Of a DNA stretch of 64,000 nt, positions 35,200 to 43,311 are shown one piece after another; position 1 is the stretch's first letter, and each line of letters starts with the position of its first letter. The notes beneath the pieces were generated by a model. It searched no databases. It was not told the origin of the DNA and saw only the letters and a program-made list of their open reading frames with translations. The position numbers and the translations under genes are program-made. Source of the DNA: Alphaproteobacteria bacterium (GTDB lineage Bacteria > Pseudomonadota > Alphaproteobacteria > Caulobacterales > Parvularculaceae). The stretch lies in assembly GCA_016125425.1 (NCBI GenBank), contig WGLT01000012.1:62001-126000 (forward strand), in the 5' to 3' direction.

Positions 35200-36780
35200 A
35201 TGATTTATTGCTTCGGCGATTTTGAGCTGGATACGTCCAAGGTCGAACTGCGCCGTCAGGGCGCCGCGCAGGCGATCGAACGGCAGGTTTTCGCGCTCCT
35301 CTTGCTGCTTGTCGAAAACCGCGACCGGATGGTCTCGAAAGACGAAATCATCGAGAAGATCTGGGACGGGCGAATCGTTTCGGACTCGGCGATTGCGAGC
35401 CGTATCAAATCCGCGCGCCAATCGATCGGCGACGACGGCAAGACGCAGAATTATATCAAGACTATTCACGGCCGGGGGTTCCGCTTTGTCGGCGAAGCGA
35501 TCCTGCGTCAGGACGCGCGCGTCATCGCGCCGTCCGGCGGGGAAGAGGGGGAAGAGAGCGTCTCGATCAGCGCGGCGAAGGCCGATGTGACGGCGGGAAG
35601 GCCCTCGATTGCGGTGCTGCCGTTCAAGCTGATCGGCGTGCCGGATCCCTATGCGCCGATTGCGGAGGCGCTGCCGCATGACCTGATCTCCAGCCTGTCG
35701 CGGCTGCGCTGGCTGTTCGTGATCGCGCGCGCCTCGTCTTTCCGCTTCCGTTCGGGCGGTCACGACCTCGGCGCGATCGGCCCCGCGCTCGGCGCGCGTT
35801 ATTGCGTTTCGGGCGATGTCGAGATGGCCGGCGGCAAGATCGCCATCGCGGTCGAGCTTGGCGACACGCGGAGCGGCGCCGCCTTATGGGGCGAGCGTTA
35901 TGCGGCGCGCTTCGACGACGTTCACGCTATCCGCGAAGAAATCATCGCCAGCATCGTCTCTGCGCTCGAAATCCAGATATCGGCGAATGAGGCGCTGGCG
36001 GCGCGCCTCAAATCCCCTGACCAGCTCGACGCCTGGTCGGCCTATCATTTGGGTCTCGGGCGCCTGTATCGATTCAACCGGCAGGACAACGCCGCCGCCG
36101 CCGCCATGTTCGAGCGCGCGATCTCGCTTGATCCCGGCTTCGCCCGGGCGCATGCGGGATTGTCGTCGACGCATTTCCAGAACGCCTTTCTGAAATACAC
36201 GCCGGACAGGGACTCCGCGAGGAAGCTCGCGCGACAATGCGCCGAGCGCGCGGTCGAACTCGACCCGCTCGATCCATTCGCGAATTTCGCGATGGGGCGC
36301 GCGTACTGGATCGAAAACGACGTCGCGGGCGGTATGGCTTGGCTTGAGCGGTCGGTTTCGCTGAGCCCGAATTACGCCCAAGGATTTTACGCGCGCGCCT
36401 GGGCGGACACGGTGCTGGGCCATGACGCGGCCGGCGAAGAGAGCGCCGATCTCGCTCTGTCGCTGAGCCCGCTCGATCCCTTTCGTTACGCCATGTTGGG
36501 CGTCAAGGCGTTCGCCCACGCCGCCCGCGACGAATACGCCGACGCCGCGCATTGGGCCGAGCTGTCGGCGCGCAGTCCGGGCGCGCATGTTCTCATCGCC
36601 GCCATCGCGCTCGCCGCCCACGGCTTGAACGGGGACCGCGAAAAAGCCGCCTTCTGGGCGCAGAATATCCGCAAACGCAAACCCGATCTGACGAGCGCGG
36701 ACTTCATCGAAGCGTTTCCTTTCGAGCGGGAGGACATGCGCCGGCGCATGGCGCAGGCGCTTCAGGCCTACGGATTTTGA
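35200..36780 (+). CDS. Winged-helix (OmpR/CadC-type) regulator with TPR-like C-terminus
   Basis: 526 residues. Residues 1-95 are an OmpR-type DNA-binding domain (FALLLLLVENRDRMVSKDEI, IASRIKSARQSIGDDG, IKTIHGRGFRF). Residues about 135-260 are the adenylate-cyclase-like linker found in this class (SIAVLPFKLIG, ARYCVSGDVEM, LWGERYAARFDDV). The remainder is TPR-like (MFERAISLDPGFARAHAGLS and similar repeats). No membrane helix is visible, unlike CadC itself, so it is a soluble regulator. Upstream 11-bp repeats suggest it controls its own gene; other targets and ligand are unknown. Confidence 0.88.
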   Translation: MIYCFGDFELDTSKVELRRQGAAQAIERQVFALLLLLVENRDRMVSKDEIIEKIWDGRIVSDSAIASRIKSARQSIGDDGKTQNYIKTIHGRGFRFVGEAILRQDARVIAPSGGEEGEESVSISAAKADVTAGRPSIAVLPFKLIGVPDPYAPIAEALPHDLISSLSRLRWLFVIARASSFRFRSGGHDLGAIGPALGARYCVSGDVEMAGGKIAIAVELGDTRSGAALWGERYAARFDDVHAIREEIIASIVSALEIQISANEALAARLKSPDQLDAWSAYHLGLGRLYRFNRQDNAAAAAMFERAISLDPGFARAHAGLSSTHFQNAFLKYTPDRDSARKLARQCAERAVELDPLDPFANFAMGRAYWIENDVAGGMAWLERSVSLSPNYAQGFYARAWADTVLGHDAAGEESADLALSLSPLDPFRYAMLGVKAFAHAARDEYADAAHWAELSARSPGAHVLIAAIALAAHGLNGDREKAAFWAQNIRKRKPDLTSADFIEAFPFEREDMRRRMAQALQAYGF

Positions 36781-36795
36781 GAGCCGGGCGGGCCT

Positions 36796-36817
36796 GCCGC
36801 CGGCGGGCGCCGGCGGC
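36796..36817. terminator. GC-rich hairpin between convergent genes
   Basis: GCCGCCGGCG and CGCCGGCGGC form perfect ten-base arms around a GG spacer. It stands between two convergent genes. It lacks a T-tract, so it may be a Rho-assisted or bidirectional stop, or only an RNA-stabilising hairpin. Confidence 0.4.
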
Positions 36818-36858
36818 GCGCCGTTCAACGGCGGCGGCGCGACTGGGCCGGCTTCGGC

Positions 36859-37893
36859 TCACTCGGCCTTGAAGCGCGCCTCGACCGGCTGATGGTCCGT
36901 AAACTGAAAATCGAGATCGGTCGTCTTCACCGAAAGCGGCGCCACATTGGGCGAGACGATGAAGCCGTCGATGACGGTCGTGAAGTTTTCGTTCCTGTGA
37001 TAGGGCCGCTCATTCGTTCTGACTGACGGCGTATCGGGGTCGTAAACCGCGCGCCAGCCGGTTTTCAACTCCTCGAACGGGAAACGATGGATCCAGAAGA
37101 GGTATTTCTCCTCCGTCGTCGTCGGCCGGTCCGGGCGATGAAATTCGTAATTCCAGTCGCCGCCGAGAATGACATGCGCGCCCTTCTTGTATTCGGCTTC
37201 GGCGAAGGAAAGCGCGGCGCGAAGCTGTTCGAGCCGCACATTCGCGCCCTTGTCGAAGGCGGACAGATGCACCGCCGCAATCACCCACGTCCCGCCGCCT
37301 TCGATCGGAATGCGCAGAACCTGCATGTGATAGCGCATTCTCCAAAGGCCCATTATGCGCTGCGGTTCGAGCGGCAGGCTGACGATTTCGCGTTTGACGC
37401 CGGCGAGCTTCGTCGACGTGAAAAGCCCGTGACGCAGGCGAAGCGGCGGCGGCATGAGGCGCGTCCTGATGACGGCGGAGAACGCGTTGTCGCGTCCGCC
37501 AAGCGCCTTGTTGACGCCGCCGAGCACGTTGACGCCGCGCGTCAGGAAGCCCGAACGCGCCGCCTCTTCAATCAGAACGACGTCATCGTTTCTTGCGCGC
37601 GCGAGTTCGTTCGTAATCCCGGCGAGATTCTTTTTTACGACCGCTCTGCTCGGCGGCAGCAGGTGCTTGCCGCCGTCTGCGGCGAAATCGGATTCGGCGC
37701 CGAGACCGCCATAACCGATATTCCAGGCGAACAGCGAAATCTCGCCGCCCCGGAGCGGCGTCAGCGACTTTCCGCGCGCTGTCTTTTCAATTGAAACGTC
37801 CGTGCTCATCATATTCACATAAACGAAGAAGGCGATCGCGGCGATGATAAGGCCTGCGATGATCGCCGCCGGATGTCGTTTGAGCCCGCCCAC
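36859..37893 (-). CDS. Endonuclease/exonuclease/phosphatase (EEP) family protein with N-terminal membrane anchor
   Basis: 344 residues starting at GTG 37893 after AGGGGG; longer readings upstream have no family support. A membrane helix at about 8-28 anchors the EEP catalytic domain. Key residues are seen in order: Asn in AWNIGYGG, Glu in VVLIEEA, His in VHLSAFD, Asp and Asn in GGDWNYEF, Asp in VIDGFIV, and Asp-His in FTDHQPVE. Members are phosphodiesterases acting on nucleic acids, lipids or phosphosugars; the substrate here cannot be told. Confidence 0.85.
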   Translation of the reverse strand: MGGLKRHPAAIIAGLIIAAIAFFVYVNMMSTDVSIEKTARGKSLTPLRGGEISLFAWNIGYGGLGAESDFAADGGKHLLPPSRAVVKKNLAGITNELARARNDDVVLIEEAARSGFLTRGVNVLGGVNKALGGRDNAFSAVIRTRLMPPPLRLRHGLFTSTKLAGVKREIVSLPLEPQRIMGLWRMRYHMQVLRIPIEGGGTWVIAAVHLSAFDKGANVRLEQLRAALSFAEAEYKKGAHVILGGDWNYEFHRPDRPTTTEEKYLFWIHRFPFEELKTGWRAVYDPDTPSVRTNERPYHRNENFTTVIDGFIVSPNVAPLSVKTTDLDFQFTDHQPVEARFKAE

Positions 37894-38037
37894 AGGACCC
37901 CCTTTCGAGCCTCTCCGGCCGCTCAGAGAGCATGATTGAGGCCTTTCATAAAGGGCTACGGCCAGCCGGCGCGGGGAGGCGGGGTGAGGCGCGCATGCAA
38001 CTTTTGCCCGTTTTTCACGCATTAAATGCTTGTGCGC

Positions 38038-38076
38038 GCGCGAATCCCGTGATTCTGTCGCCGTCACGATTCGCGC
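38038..38076. promoter_or_regulatory. Cluster of three GANTC sites and an inverted repeat in the HU promoter
   Basis: GAATC at 38042, GATTC at 38051 and GATTC at 38068 lie within 31 bases. The outer two are embedded in an inverted repeat with nine-base arms, GCGCGAATC and GATTCGCGC. GANTC is the CcrM methylation site and is used by GcrA in alphaproteobacterial cell-cycle promoters, so HU expression may follow the cell cycle. Confidence 0.5.
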
Positions 38077-38098
38077 CTTTATCAGGAGAGCATATTCC

Positions 38099-38464
38099 AT
38101 GGCTGTGAAAAGAAAGACTGCGAAGAAGGCCCCGGCCAAAAAGACCGCGGCGAAGAAGAAGGCCCCCGCCGCCAAGAAGGCGATGCCTTCGGTCCTGACC
38201 CTGAAGCACCTCGCCGCCGACCTCGCGGCCGCGCACGACATGCCGAAAAAGGACGCTGAAGCCGCCCTTTCGGATTTCATCGGCCTCATCGGCAAGTATC
38301 TGAAGAAGGGCGCGAAGATCCGCATTGCGGGCCTCGGCATTCTCCAGGTCCGTCACCGTCCGGCGCGCATGGGCCGCAACCCGGCGACCGGCGAGGCGAT
38401 CAAGATCAAAGCCTCGAAGAAGATCGCCTTCCGTCCGGCGAAGGATCTGAAAGAGTCGATCTAG
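38099..38464 (+). CDS. HU-family DNA-binding protein with lysine/alanine-rich N-terminal tail
   Basis: 121 residues from ATG 38099 with AGGAG upstream. Residues 1-28 are a histone-H1-like tail of KKAPAKK and KKTAAKK repeats. The HU domain follows, with LTLKHLAADLAAAHDMPKKD, then KIRIAGLGILQVRHRPARMGRNPATG containing the DNA-inserting Arg-Asn-Pro loop. It is a nucleoid protein; the tail should strengthen DNA contacts. Three GANTC sites lie in the promoter. Confidence 0.9.
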   Translation: MAVKRKTAKKAPAKKTAAKKKAPAAKKAMPSVLTLKHLAADLAAAHDMPKKDAEAALSDFIGLIGKYLKKGAKIRIAGLGILQVRHRPARMGRNPATGEAIKIKASKKIAFRPAKDLKESI

Positions 38465-38493
38465 CCTTAAGGCTGGATGGGGCGAATCACGAG

Positions 38494-38518
38494 CGCCGGC
38501 CCGACGGGCCGGCGTTTT
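38494..38518 (+). terminator. Rho-independent terminator after the HU gene
   Basis: CGCCGGCCC and GGGCCGGCG form a perfect nine-base stem with loop GAC, followed directly by TTTT. It begins 30 bases after the HU stop. Confidence 0.8.
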
Positions 38519-38574
38519 GTCATTCCGGCGCGGCGTTCGCGCGCCCCCGATGAGAGCTTCGCGGGCGCGCAGGC

Positions 38575-39678
38575 CTATTCGGCTGCGCGCGGCTTCGCGC
38601 CGCCCTTTTCCTTCGCGGCTTCCTCTTCCGCGCCGGCCTCCTCGCCGAGCTTGAAGACGCGCGCCTCGAGCGATTTTTCGATCTCGGGATTGCGGGCGAG
38701 GCGCGCCGCCGCGCCCTGGACGACGCCGACGATCGCAGTCAGCCCGCCCCATTCGTGAGACATTTTGCCGATAAACCCGATGAGGCTCTTTTGTTCGTCG
38801 AGCGAGAGCGCGATGTCGCCGAATCGCCGCGTGAACATCGGGTCCGCTTCGAAAATCGTCCGCGGCAGGGCCTCGAAGACCTCGAGAAACCGGTCGAGAA
38901 AGGCCGAGTAGGAGACGACATAGACGACCCCGCCGGCGATTCCGATCGCGCAGATGGCGATGAGGGTCGAGACATTGGTCATGAAGACCGCGCCGTCGAC
39001 ATAAAGTCCCCGAAGCGGGGTATAGAGAATCAACAGGTTCAAGACGAAGATCGCGATTGCGAAGATGAAGACCGGCGACATCTGGTCTTCCGCGCGCTTC
39101 AAAAGTTTCATCGCGTCGACATAGGCGAACTCGACCGCCTCATAGCCGGATCGCGGCGAAAGGCTCGCCGCGTGGCGAAGATGGCCGACAATCTCCGCGC
39201 CGTCCTTGTTGAATGCGACCGTGTCGAACCAGAACTGCGAGACGATCGTGTAGATCAGGATCATCCCCATGCCGAACAGCAGCGCGGAATAGACGGAATA
39301 GATGGCGTAAGTATCCCTGAGGCGCTTTTTGACCGTGGCGTCGGCGTGGTCGACCGTGCGCATGGTGTGGAAGGCGACGAGGCCCGAAACGAAGACGAGG
39401 CTGACCAGCGCCACCCAGGGGCGCTTGGCGATGATGTCGAGGAAGCTCCAGGTCGGGGTGATCGCATCGACGATCCACAACAGCAGCGCGCAATAGGCGA
39501 GAACCGCGATCTCGCCCACCGCGCCGGAGCAGCGCGCCGGCTTGCCGGCCATGGTGAATTTGAGGGAATGGCGCTCGATCCAGACCGGCCCGGCGCGCCA
39601 ATAGCTCGCAATCAGAAAGGCGCAGCCGACCGCCCAGCCGGCCAGAAGCCAAATCGCCGTCGTCCAGCCTGTCGCCAT
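38575..39678 (-). CDS. Integral membrane protein of unknown function
   Basis: 367 residues with about seven membrane helices: near residues 6-24, 52-70, 88-104, 130-148, 203-222 and 235-262. A charged segment follows (about 285-367) with SHEWGGLTAIVGVVQG and an acidic/basic end. The SHEW motif recalls the H-box of kinases, but there is no ATPase domain, so I do not call it a kinase. Family not recognised. The start is not supported by a clear ribosome site. Confidence 0.6.
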   Translation of the reverse strand: MATGWTTAIWLLAGWAVGCAFLIASYWRAGPVWIERHSLKFTMAGKPARCSGAVGEIAVLAYCALLLWIVDAITPTWSFLDIIAKRPWVALVSLVFVSGLVAFHTMRTVDHADATVKKRLRDTYAIYSVYSALLFGMGMILIYTIVSQFWFDTVAFNKDGAEIVGHLRHAASLSPRSGYEAVEFAYVDAMKLLKRAEDQMSPVFIFAIAIFVLNLLILYTPLRGLYVDGAVFMTNVSTLIAICAIGIAGGVVYVVSYSAFLDRFLEVFEALPRTIFEADPMFTRRFGDIALSLDEQKSLIGFIGKMSHEWGGLTAIVGVVQGAAARLARNPEIEKSLEARVFKLGEEAGAEEEAAKEKGGAKPRAAE

Positions 39679-39888
39679 GGCCCGCTCGCTTTCGCAAGGA
39701 CGCTACACAGCGTGCGGAGGATCGGTCAAATCCGCCGGCGCCGCGGGGGGATCGCGTTCGCGCGGGCATGGGAACCGCCGCCGGAAAAACGGCTCCAAAT
39801 CGTCCAGCAATTGCGCGGTTTTCGCCGCATTCGGCCGCCAGACTCGGCGGCGTCGAAAATCCCGGCTGGGGCGGCCAAGGAGATCGAA

Positions 39889-40257
39889 ATGGGTTCGCTG
39901 AAGAAAATGATGCTGGCTGCCGGCCTTGCGCTCGGCGCGACCGGCGTTTCAGCCGCGACGTCCGCCGCTGAGGCCCACGACAATGTGCGGTTTGCTGTTC
40001 GCGTGAGCGACGGCTACGGAACCTCGGTCGTGATCGGCGCCGGCGGCGTTTATCTTTATGAGCGCGGCGGCTGGTATTACGACCGCCACGGACGCCGCTA
40101 TTATTGCGACGGGCGGCGCTATCATCGGGGCGACCGCTATTATCGCCGCGGCGCCTATTACTATTACGACGACGATTATTATCGCCGTCACCGTCGCCAT
40201 GAATGGCGCGAACGTCATCATCATCATCGCGGCCATGACGACGACTGGCGGCGCTAG
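39889..40257 (+). CDS. Small secreted Tyr/His/Arg/Asp-rich protein
   Basis: 122 residues from ATG 39889 (AGGAG seven bases upstream). A signal peptide (1-29) is followed by a short beta segment (RFAVRVSDGYGTSVVIG) and a low-complexity region dominated by Tyr, Arg, His and Asp (RRYYCDGRRYHRGDRYYRRG and similar), ending HHHHRGHDDDWRR. The composition suggests metal or surface binding. No family is recognised. Confidence 0.65.
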   Translation: MGSLKKMMLAAGLALGATGVSAATSAAEAHDNVRFAVRVSDGYGTSVVIGAGGVYLYERGGWYYDRHGRRYYCDGRRYHRGDRYYRRGAYYYYDDDYYRRHRRHEWRERHHHHRGHDDDWRR

Positions 40258-40423
40258 GCGCGCCGCGCCCGGCCGCTCATGATACGTGCACGGAGATCGC
40301 GCCCGCCCAGAGGGCGCGGCCCTCGCGGAGGAGAGGAGGGTCGCGCCGACCGGCCGCCGGAGGGGGCGGGCGCGCCTTTCGGGGCGAGGTGGCGCAAGCC
40401 GCGGCGACAGGCTAAGAGTGCGC

Positions 40424-41161
40424 ATGATGAACGCACGATGTTTGCTCTCCCGCGCCGCGGCGCTCTTTGCGCTCGCCGCCTTGGGCGCCTGCGCCACGCA
40501 TGAAAGCGCCGGATTCGGCGCCGCCGCCCCGCTCGGCTACGCCTCGGGCTCCGCGCTCGGCGCCGGGCTCGGACCGCGCGAGGAGGCCGCGCTCGCGCGC
40601 GCTTTCGCCGCGGCGATGGAGACCGGCGTCTCGGGCGCGCCGACCGCGTGGTCGAGCGGAGACTATCAGGGCTCGGTGACGCCGGGCGGGCGGCTCGTCG
40701 CCGGGCTCAAGCCCGATGACGGCGCGATGCTGCCGGTCTCCGCGCCGATCGATCTCAGCTTTCCGCTTGAAACCGAACTCGGCCTTTACGCCGTCACGTC
40801 GACGGCGAATGTGCGCGCCGGTCCGTCTCTCAAGGCGCGCGTGCTCGGCCAGCTCGGCGCGGGAACGGCTGTCGACGTCGTCGGCAAGACGCCGCGCGAG
40901 CCGTGGATGCTCGTCGCCGTCGACGGCAAGCTGCGCGGCTATGTGCATCAAAGCCTTATGATCCGGGCGCCCGGCGCGGATTTGACGCTGGCGGGCGGGC
41001 CGACGCGAACGCCCGTTCTGTGCCGTCCGTTCGAGGAGCGTCTCGCCTATCGCGGCGAGAGCGATCGCTGGACGGGCGTTTCGTGCAAGCGCGACGGGCG
41101 CTGGCGCGTCGAGCCCGCGCCCGCGCCGGCCGCGAATGCGCCGGCGATGCTGTCGAACTGA
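40424..41161 (+). CDS. Lipoprotein with SH3b domain
   Basis: 245 residues with a lipobox (LAALGAC, Cys about 21). The N-terminal half resembles the 17 kDa surface-antigen type (glycine-rich GAAAPLGYASGSALG, then REEAALARAFAAAMETG). A bacterial SH3 domain lies at about 125-190, with STANVRAGPSLKARVLGQL, AGTAVDVVG and GYVHQSLM. SH3b domains bind peptidoglycan or peptides, so the protein probably sits at the outer membrane facing the wall. Confidence 0.8.
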   Translation: MMNARCLLSRAAALFALAALGACATHESAGFGAAAPLGYASGSALGAGLGPREEAALARAFAAAMETGVSGAPTAWSSGDYQGSVTPGGRLVAGLKPDDGAMLPVSAPIDLSFPLETELGLYAVTSTANVRAGPSLKARVLGQLGAGTAVDVVGKTPREPWMLVAVDGKLRGYVHQSLMIRAPGADLTLAGGPTRTPVLCRPFEERLAYRGESDRWTGVSCKRDGRWRVEPAPAPAANAPAMLSN

Positions 41162-41178
41162 AGCGCGCGCCGCGCGCT
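41162..41178. terminator. Short palindrome directly after the SH3b gene
   Basis: AGCGCGCG and CGCGCGCT are perfect arms around one base. It starts one base after the stop codon of the SH3b gene and lies between convergent genes; it has no T-tract. It might be a weak stop or chance in GC-rich DNA. Confidence 0.25.
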
Positions 41179-41290
41179 CACGGGCGGGGCGCGACAGGAC
41201 TGCGCCGGCCGAACGAAATCGTCTGCGGACAGATTATTCCCGCTCTTGTACGGACGCCGGCGAACGATCGTCCGGACAGCAAGCGGGCGG

Positions 41291-42127
41291 TCAGCGCGCG
41301 CGTTCGCCGCTGCTCTCCGGCGAGGATCGCGCGGGCGTCGCATCCAGTCCTTCATAGAAGAACTTGATGTCGCGACCAAAGAAGCGCGCGAAATTGAAAA
41401 GCGCTTCGGCCGAGACGCGGTTGCGTCCGCTTTCATATTTCTGGATTTGCGCAGTCGAAAGCCCGACCGCGCGCGCGACGCCTTCCAGCGTCATGTTGGC
41501 GCGGATGCGCGCTTCCCGCAATTTCCAGCCGATATGAGCGTTGACCTCAGATGGGGCCGGCTCTCTGCGCTCGATCATATTACCCTCTTCGCGCAAAACA
41601 TTGGTGCGGCGGTCGGCCGCCCTCCGCAGGACATCTGTCCTAAAATATAGAAGCTTTATGCGTAAAACCCCATAGGCCTGATCCCAACTTTTGGGAAGGA
41701 AGGCGATCAGGCAAATCAGAAGCGCCGCGCTCGTCAGCAAATTGAGGATCCAGGCGTAGGCGCCGGCGTGCGCAAGGCCCGGCGCGATGGCGGCGGCGAG
41801 GTCCGCAATGAACATGCCGATGGCGATGAAGGCCAGGATTCCCGCCCATTTCGCAGGCTCCAGAAATGTCGAACCGCGCCGCAGCGCGACAAATATGAGC
41901 GTGAGGGCCAGATCCTGCGCCGCATAGAGCGCCGTCCAGCCCTCGGTCCCGAGCGCGCCGAAGGCGAAGACGGAATAAACGATATTCGAAAAGAGGATGG
42001 AGGCGAGAAGCAGGCTGGCGCTGAGGATTTTCGCCTGTCCGCCCCAGAGAACGGCGATGATCGCGACGAGGAAACCGGCGCCGATATAGGCGAATGGCAG
42101 GGCGTTGGCGAGGACGACGGAGATCAT
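41291..42127 (-). CDS. Membrane protein fused to an XRE-type DNA-binding domain
   Basis: 278 residues in one open frame. Residues 1-150 form about five membrane helices; 150-183 is a basic linker; residues 197-255 form an XRE helix-turn-helix (REARIRANMTLEGVARAVGL, STAQIQKYESG, NRVSAEALFNFARFFG). A strong internal site, AGAGGG before ATG 41578, lies exactly at the junction, and an AT-rich stretch (about 41640-41665) precedes it. So the XRE part may also be made alone (95 residues). Either this is a membrane-bound transcription factor or two genes read through. I cannot decide from the sequence. Confidence 0.65.
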   Translation of the reverse strand: MISVVLANALPFAYIGAGFLVAIIAVLWGGQAKILSASLLLASILFSNIVYSVFAFGALGTEGWTALYAAQDLALTLIFVALRRGSTFLEPAKWAGILAFIAIGMFIADLAAAIAPGLAHAGAYAWILNLLTSAALLICLIAFLPKSWDQAYGVLRIKLLYFRTDVLRRAADRRTNVLREEGNMIERREPAPSEVNAHIGWKLREARIRANMTLEGVARAVGLSTAQIQKYESGRNRVSAEALFNFARFFGRDIKFFYEGLDATPARSSPESSGERAR

Positions 42128-42326
42128 CGGCCGCGCATGTGCTGACGCGATTGTGATTGCTCTTGAGCCATGATTCCCCCAAGCCGAACCGGCCGGGCGC
42201 GATTTTCGCCTTTTCTACCGCGATGGCAAGAGCGCATGGAGCGCGCGCAACGCCGCGCGGCGCGCCGTTGCAAAGCGCGCAAGAAGCGGAATGCAGGGGG
42301 GCGGCGCGCCATGCTAGCCTGCCGTT

Positions 42327-42866
42327 ATGGCTCGCTATGAATATGCGCTTTTCGACACCGCGTTCGGGCGGTGCGGCCTCGCCTGGGGACCGGCCGGCGC
42401 GCGCGCCGTCTGCTTTCCTGAAGCCGATGATGAAAAGACGGCGGCGCGCCTCTTTCGCCGCGCGCCTGGCGCGCAGGAGGCGCCGCCCCCATGCGCCCTC
42501 GCGCGCGCGATCGAGGGCGTCAGGGCGCTGTTTGAGGGCGGGCGGGCGGATTTTTCCGACGTCGATCTCGATATGGAGGGCATCGGCGATTTCGACCGCG
42601 CGGTCTATGCGCTCGCTCTCGACATTCCGCCGGGCGCGACGAAAACCTATGGCGATCTTGCGCGCGCGCTCGGCGACGTCGCCTGGGCGCAGCGCGTCGG
42701 CCAGGCGCTGGGGCGCAATCCGTTTCCGATCATTGTTCCCTGCCACCGTGTTATCGGCGCGGACGGGCGCATGACGGGATTTTCCGCACCCGGCGGAATC
42801 GACGCCAAGCGCAGGCTTTTGAAGATCGAGGGCGCGCTTGCGCCCGATCTGTTCGACTGGCCTTGA
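42327..42866 (+). CDS. ogt: Methylated-DNA-protein-cysteine methyltransferase
   Basis: 179 residues. The active-site motif IIVPCHRVIG contains the acceptor Cys, and the Arg-finger helix region TKTYGDLARALG precedes it. The N-terminal domain lacks the Ada-type DNA-binding part, so it is of the Ogt kind. It repairs O6-alkylguanine and O4-alkylthymine by irreversible transfer. It is convergent with the next small gene. Confidence 0.93.
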   Translation: MARYEYALFDTAFGRCGLAWGPAGARAVCFPEADDEKTAARLFRRAPGAQEAPPPCALARAIEGVRALFEGGRADFSDVDLDMEGIGDFDRAVYALALDIPPGATKTYGDLARALGDVAWAQRVGQALGRNPFPIIVPCHRVIGADGRMTGFSAPGGIDAKRRLLKIEGALAPDLFDWP

Positions 42867-42883
42867 CGGCGCCGACGCGGCGG

Positions 42884-43135
42884 TCAGGCCGCCTTGCGCG
42901 ATCCGACCGGCGGCAGAATCCGCCCGCCGATCAGCGAGATGCGGCCTTCGAAAAGATGCTGGACCAGCGCGTCGAGCGACAACGTGAAGACGTTGTCCTG
43001 AGATCCGTTCTTGAAGCAGATCTGGTCTTCGCCGTTGCGGACGATCTCATATTCGCCGAAAGGAACGACCATGCGCCCCTCGTCGGTGTTGTAACAGACA
43101 TTTTCCCGAACGAGGGCTTTGAACGCAGACGCCAT
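42884..43135 (-). CDS. Small hypothetical protein
   Basis: 83 residues with no membrane helix or signal. GGAGAG lies eight bases before the start, supporting it as a real gene. Beta-rich sequence (RMVVPFGEYEIVR, DNVFTLSLDALVQHLF) with two Cys. Not recognised. It stands alone between ogt and the penicillin-binding protein gene. Confidence 0.6.
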   Translation of the reverse strand: MASAFKALVRENVCYNTDEGRMVVPFGEYEIVRNGEDQICFKNGSQDNVFTLSLDALVQHLFEGRISLIGGRILPPVGSRKAA

Positions 43136-43311
43136 GTGCTCACTCTCCGACCCGACTCGCCTCGCCTGAAAAACCTAGGGTCGAAATTCTTAACGCTTGG
43201 TGGCGAGATAGCGACGCAAAGAAGGCGCGCCAAGGGCGTTGCGGTTAATTCCGGTTAAGGCGCCGCGGCGGCGGCATCTCGAATGCGCCCGGAGCGGCGC
43301 GGCGCGGCGCT

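Noticed and set aside
38575-39678. Histidine kinase call for the membrane protein because of an SHEW motif
   Set aside because: There is no N-box, G1 or G2 ATP-binding sequence after the motif.
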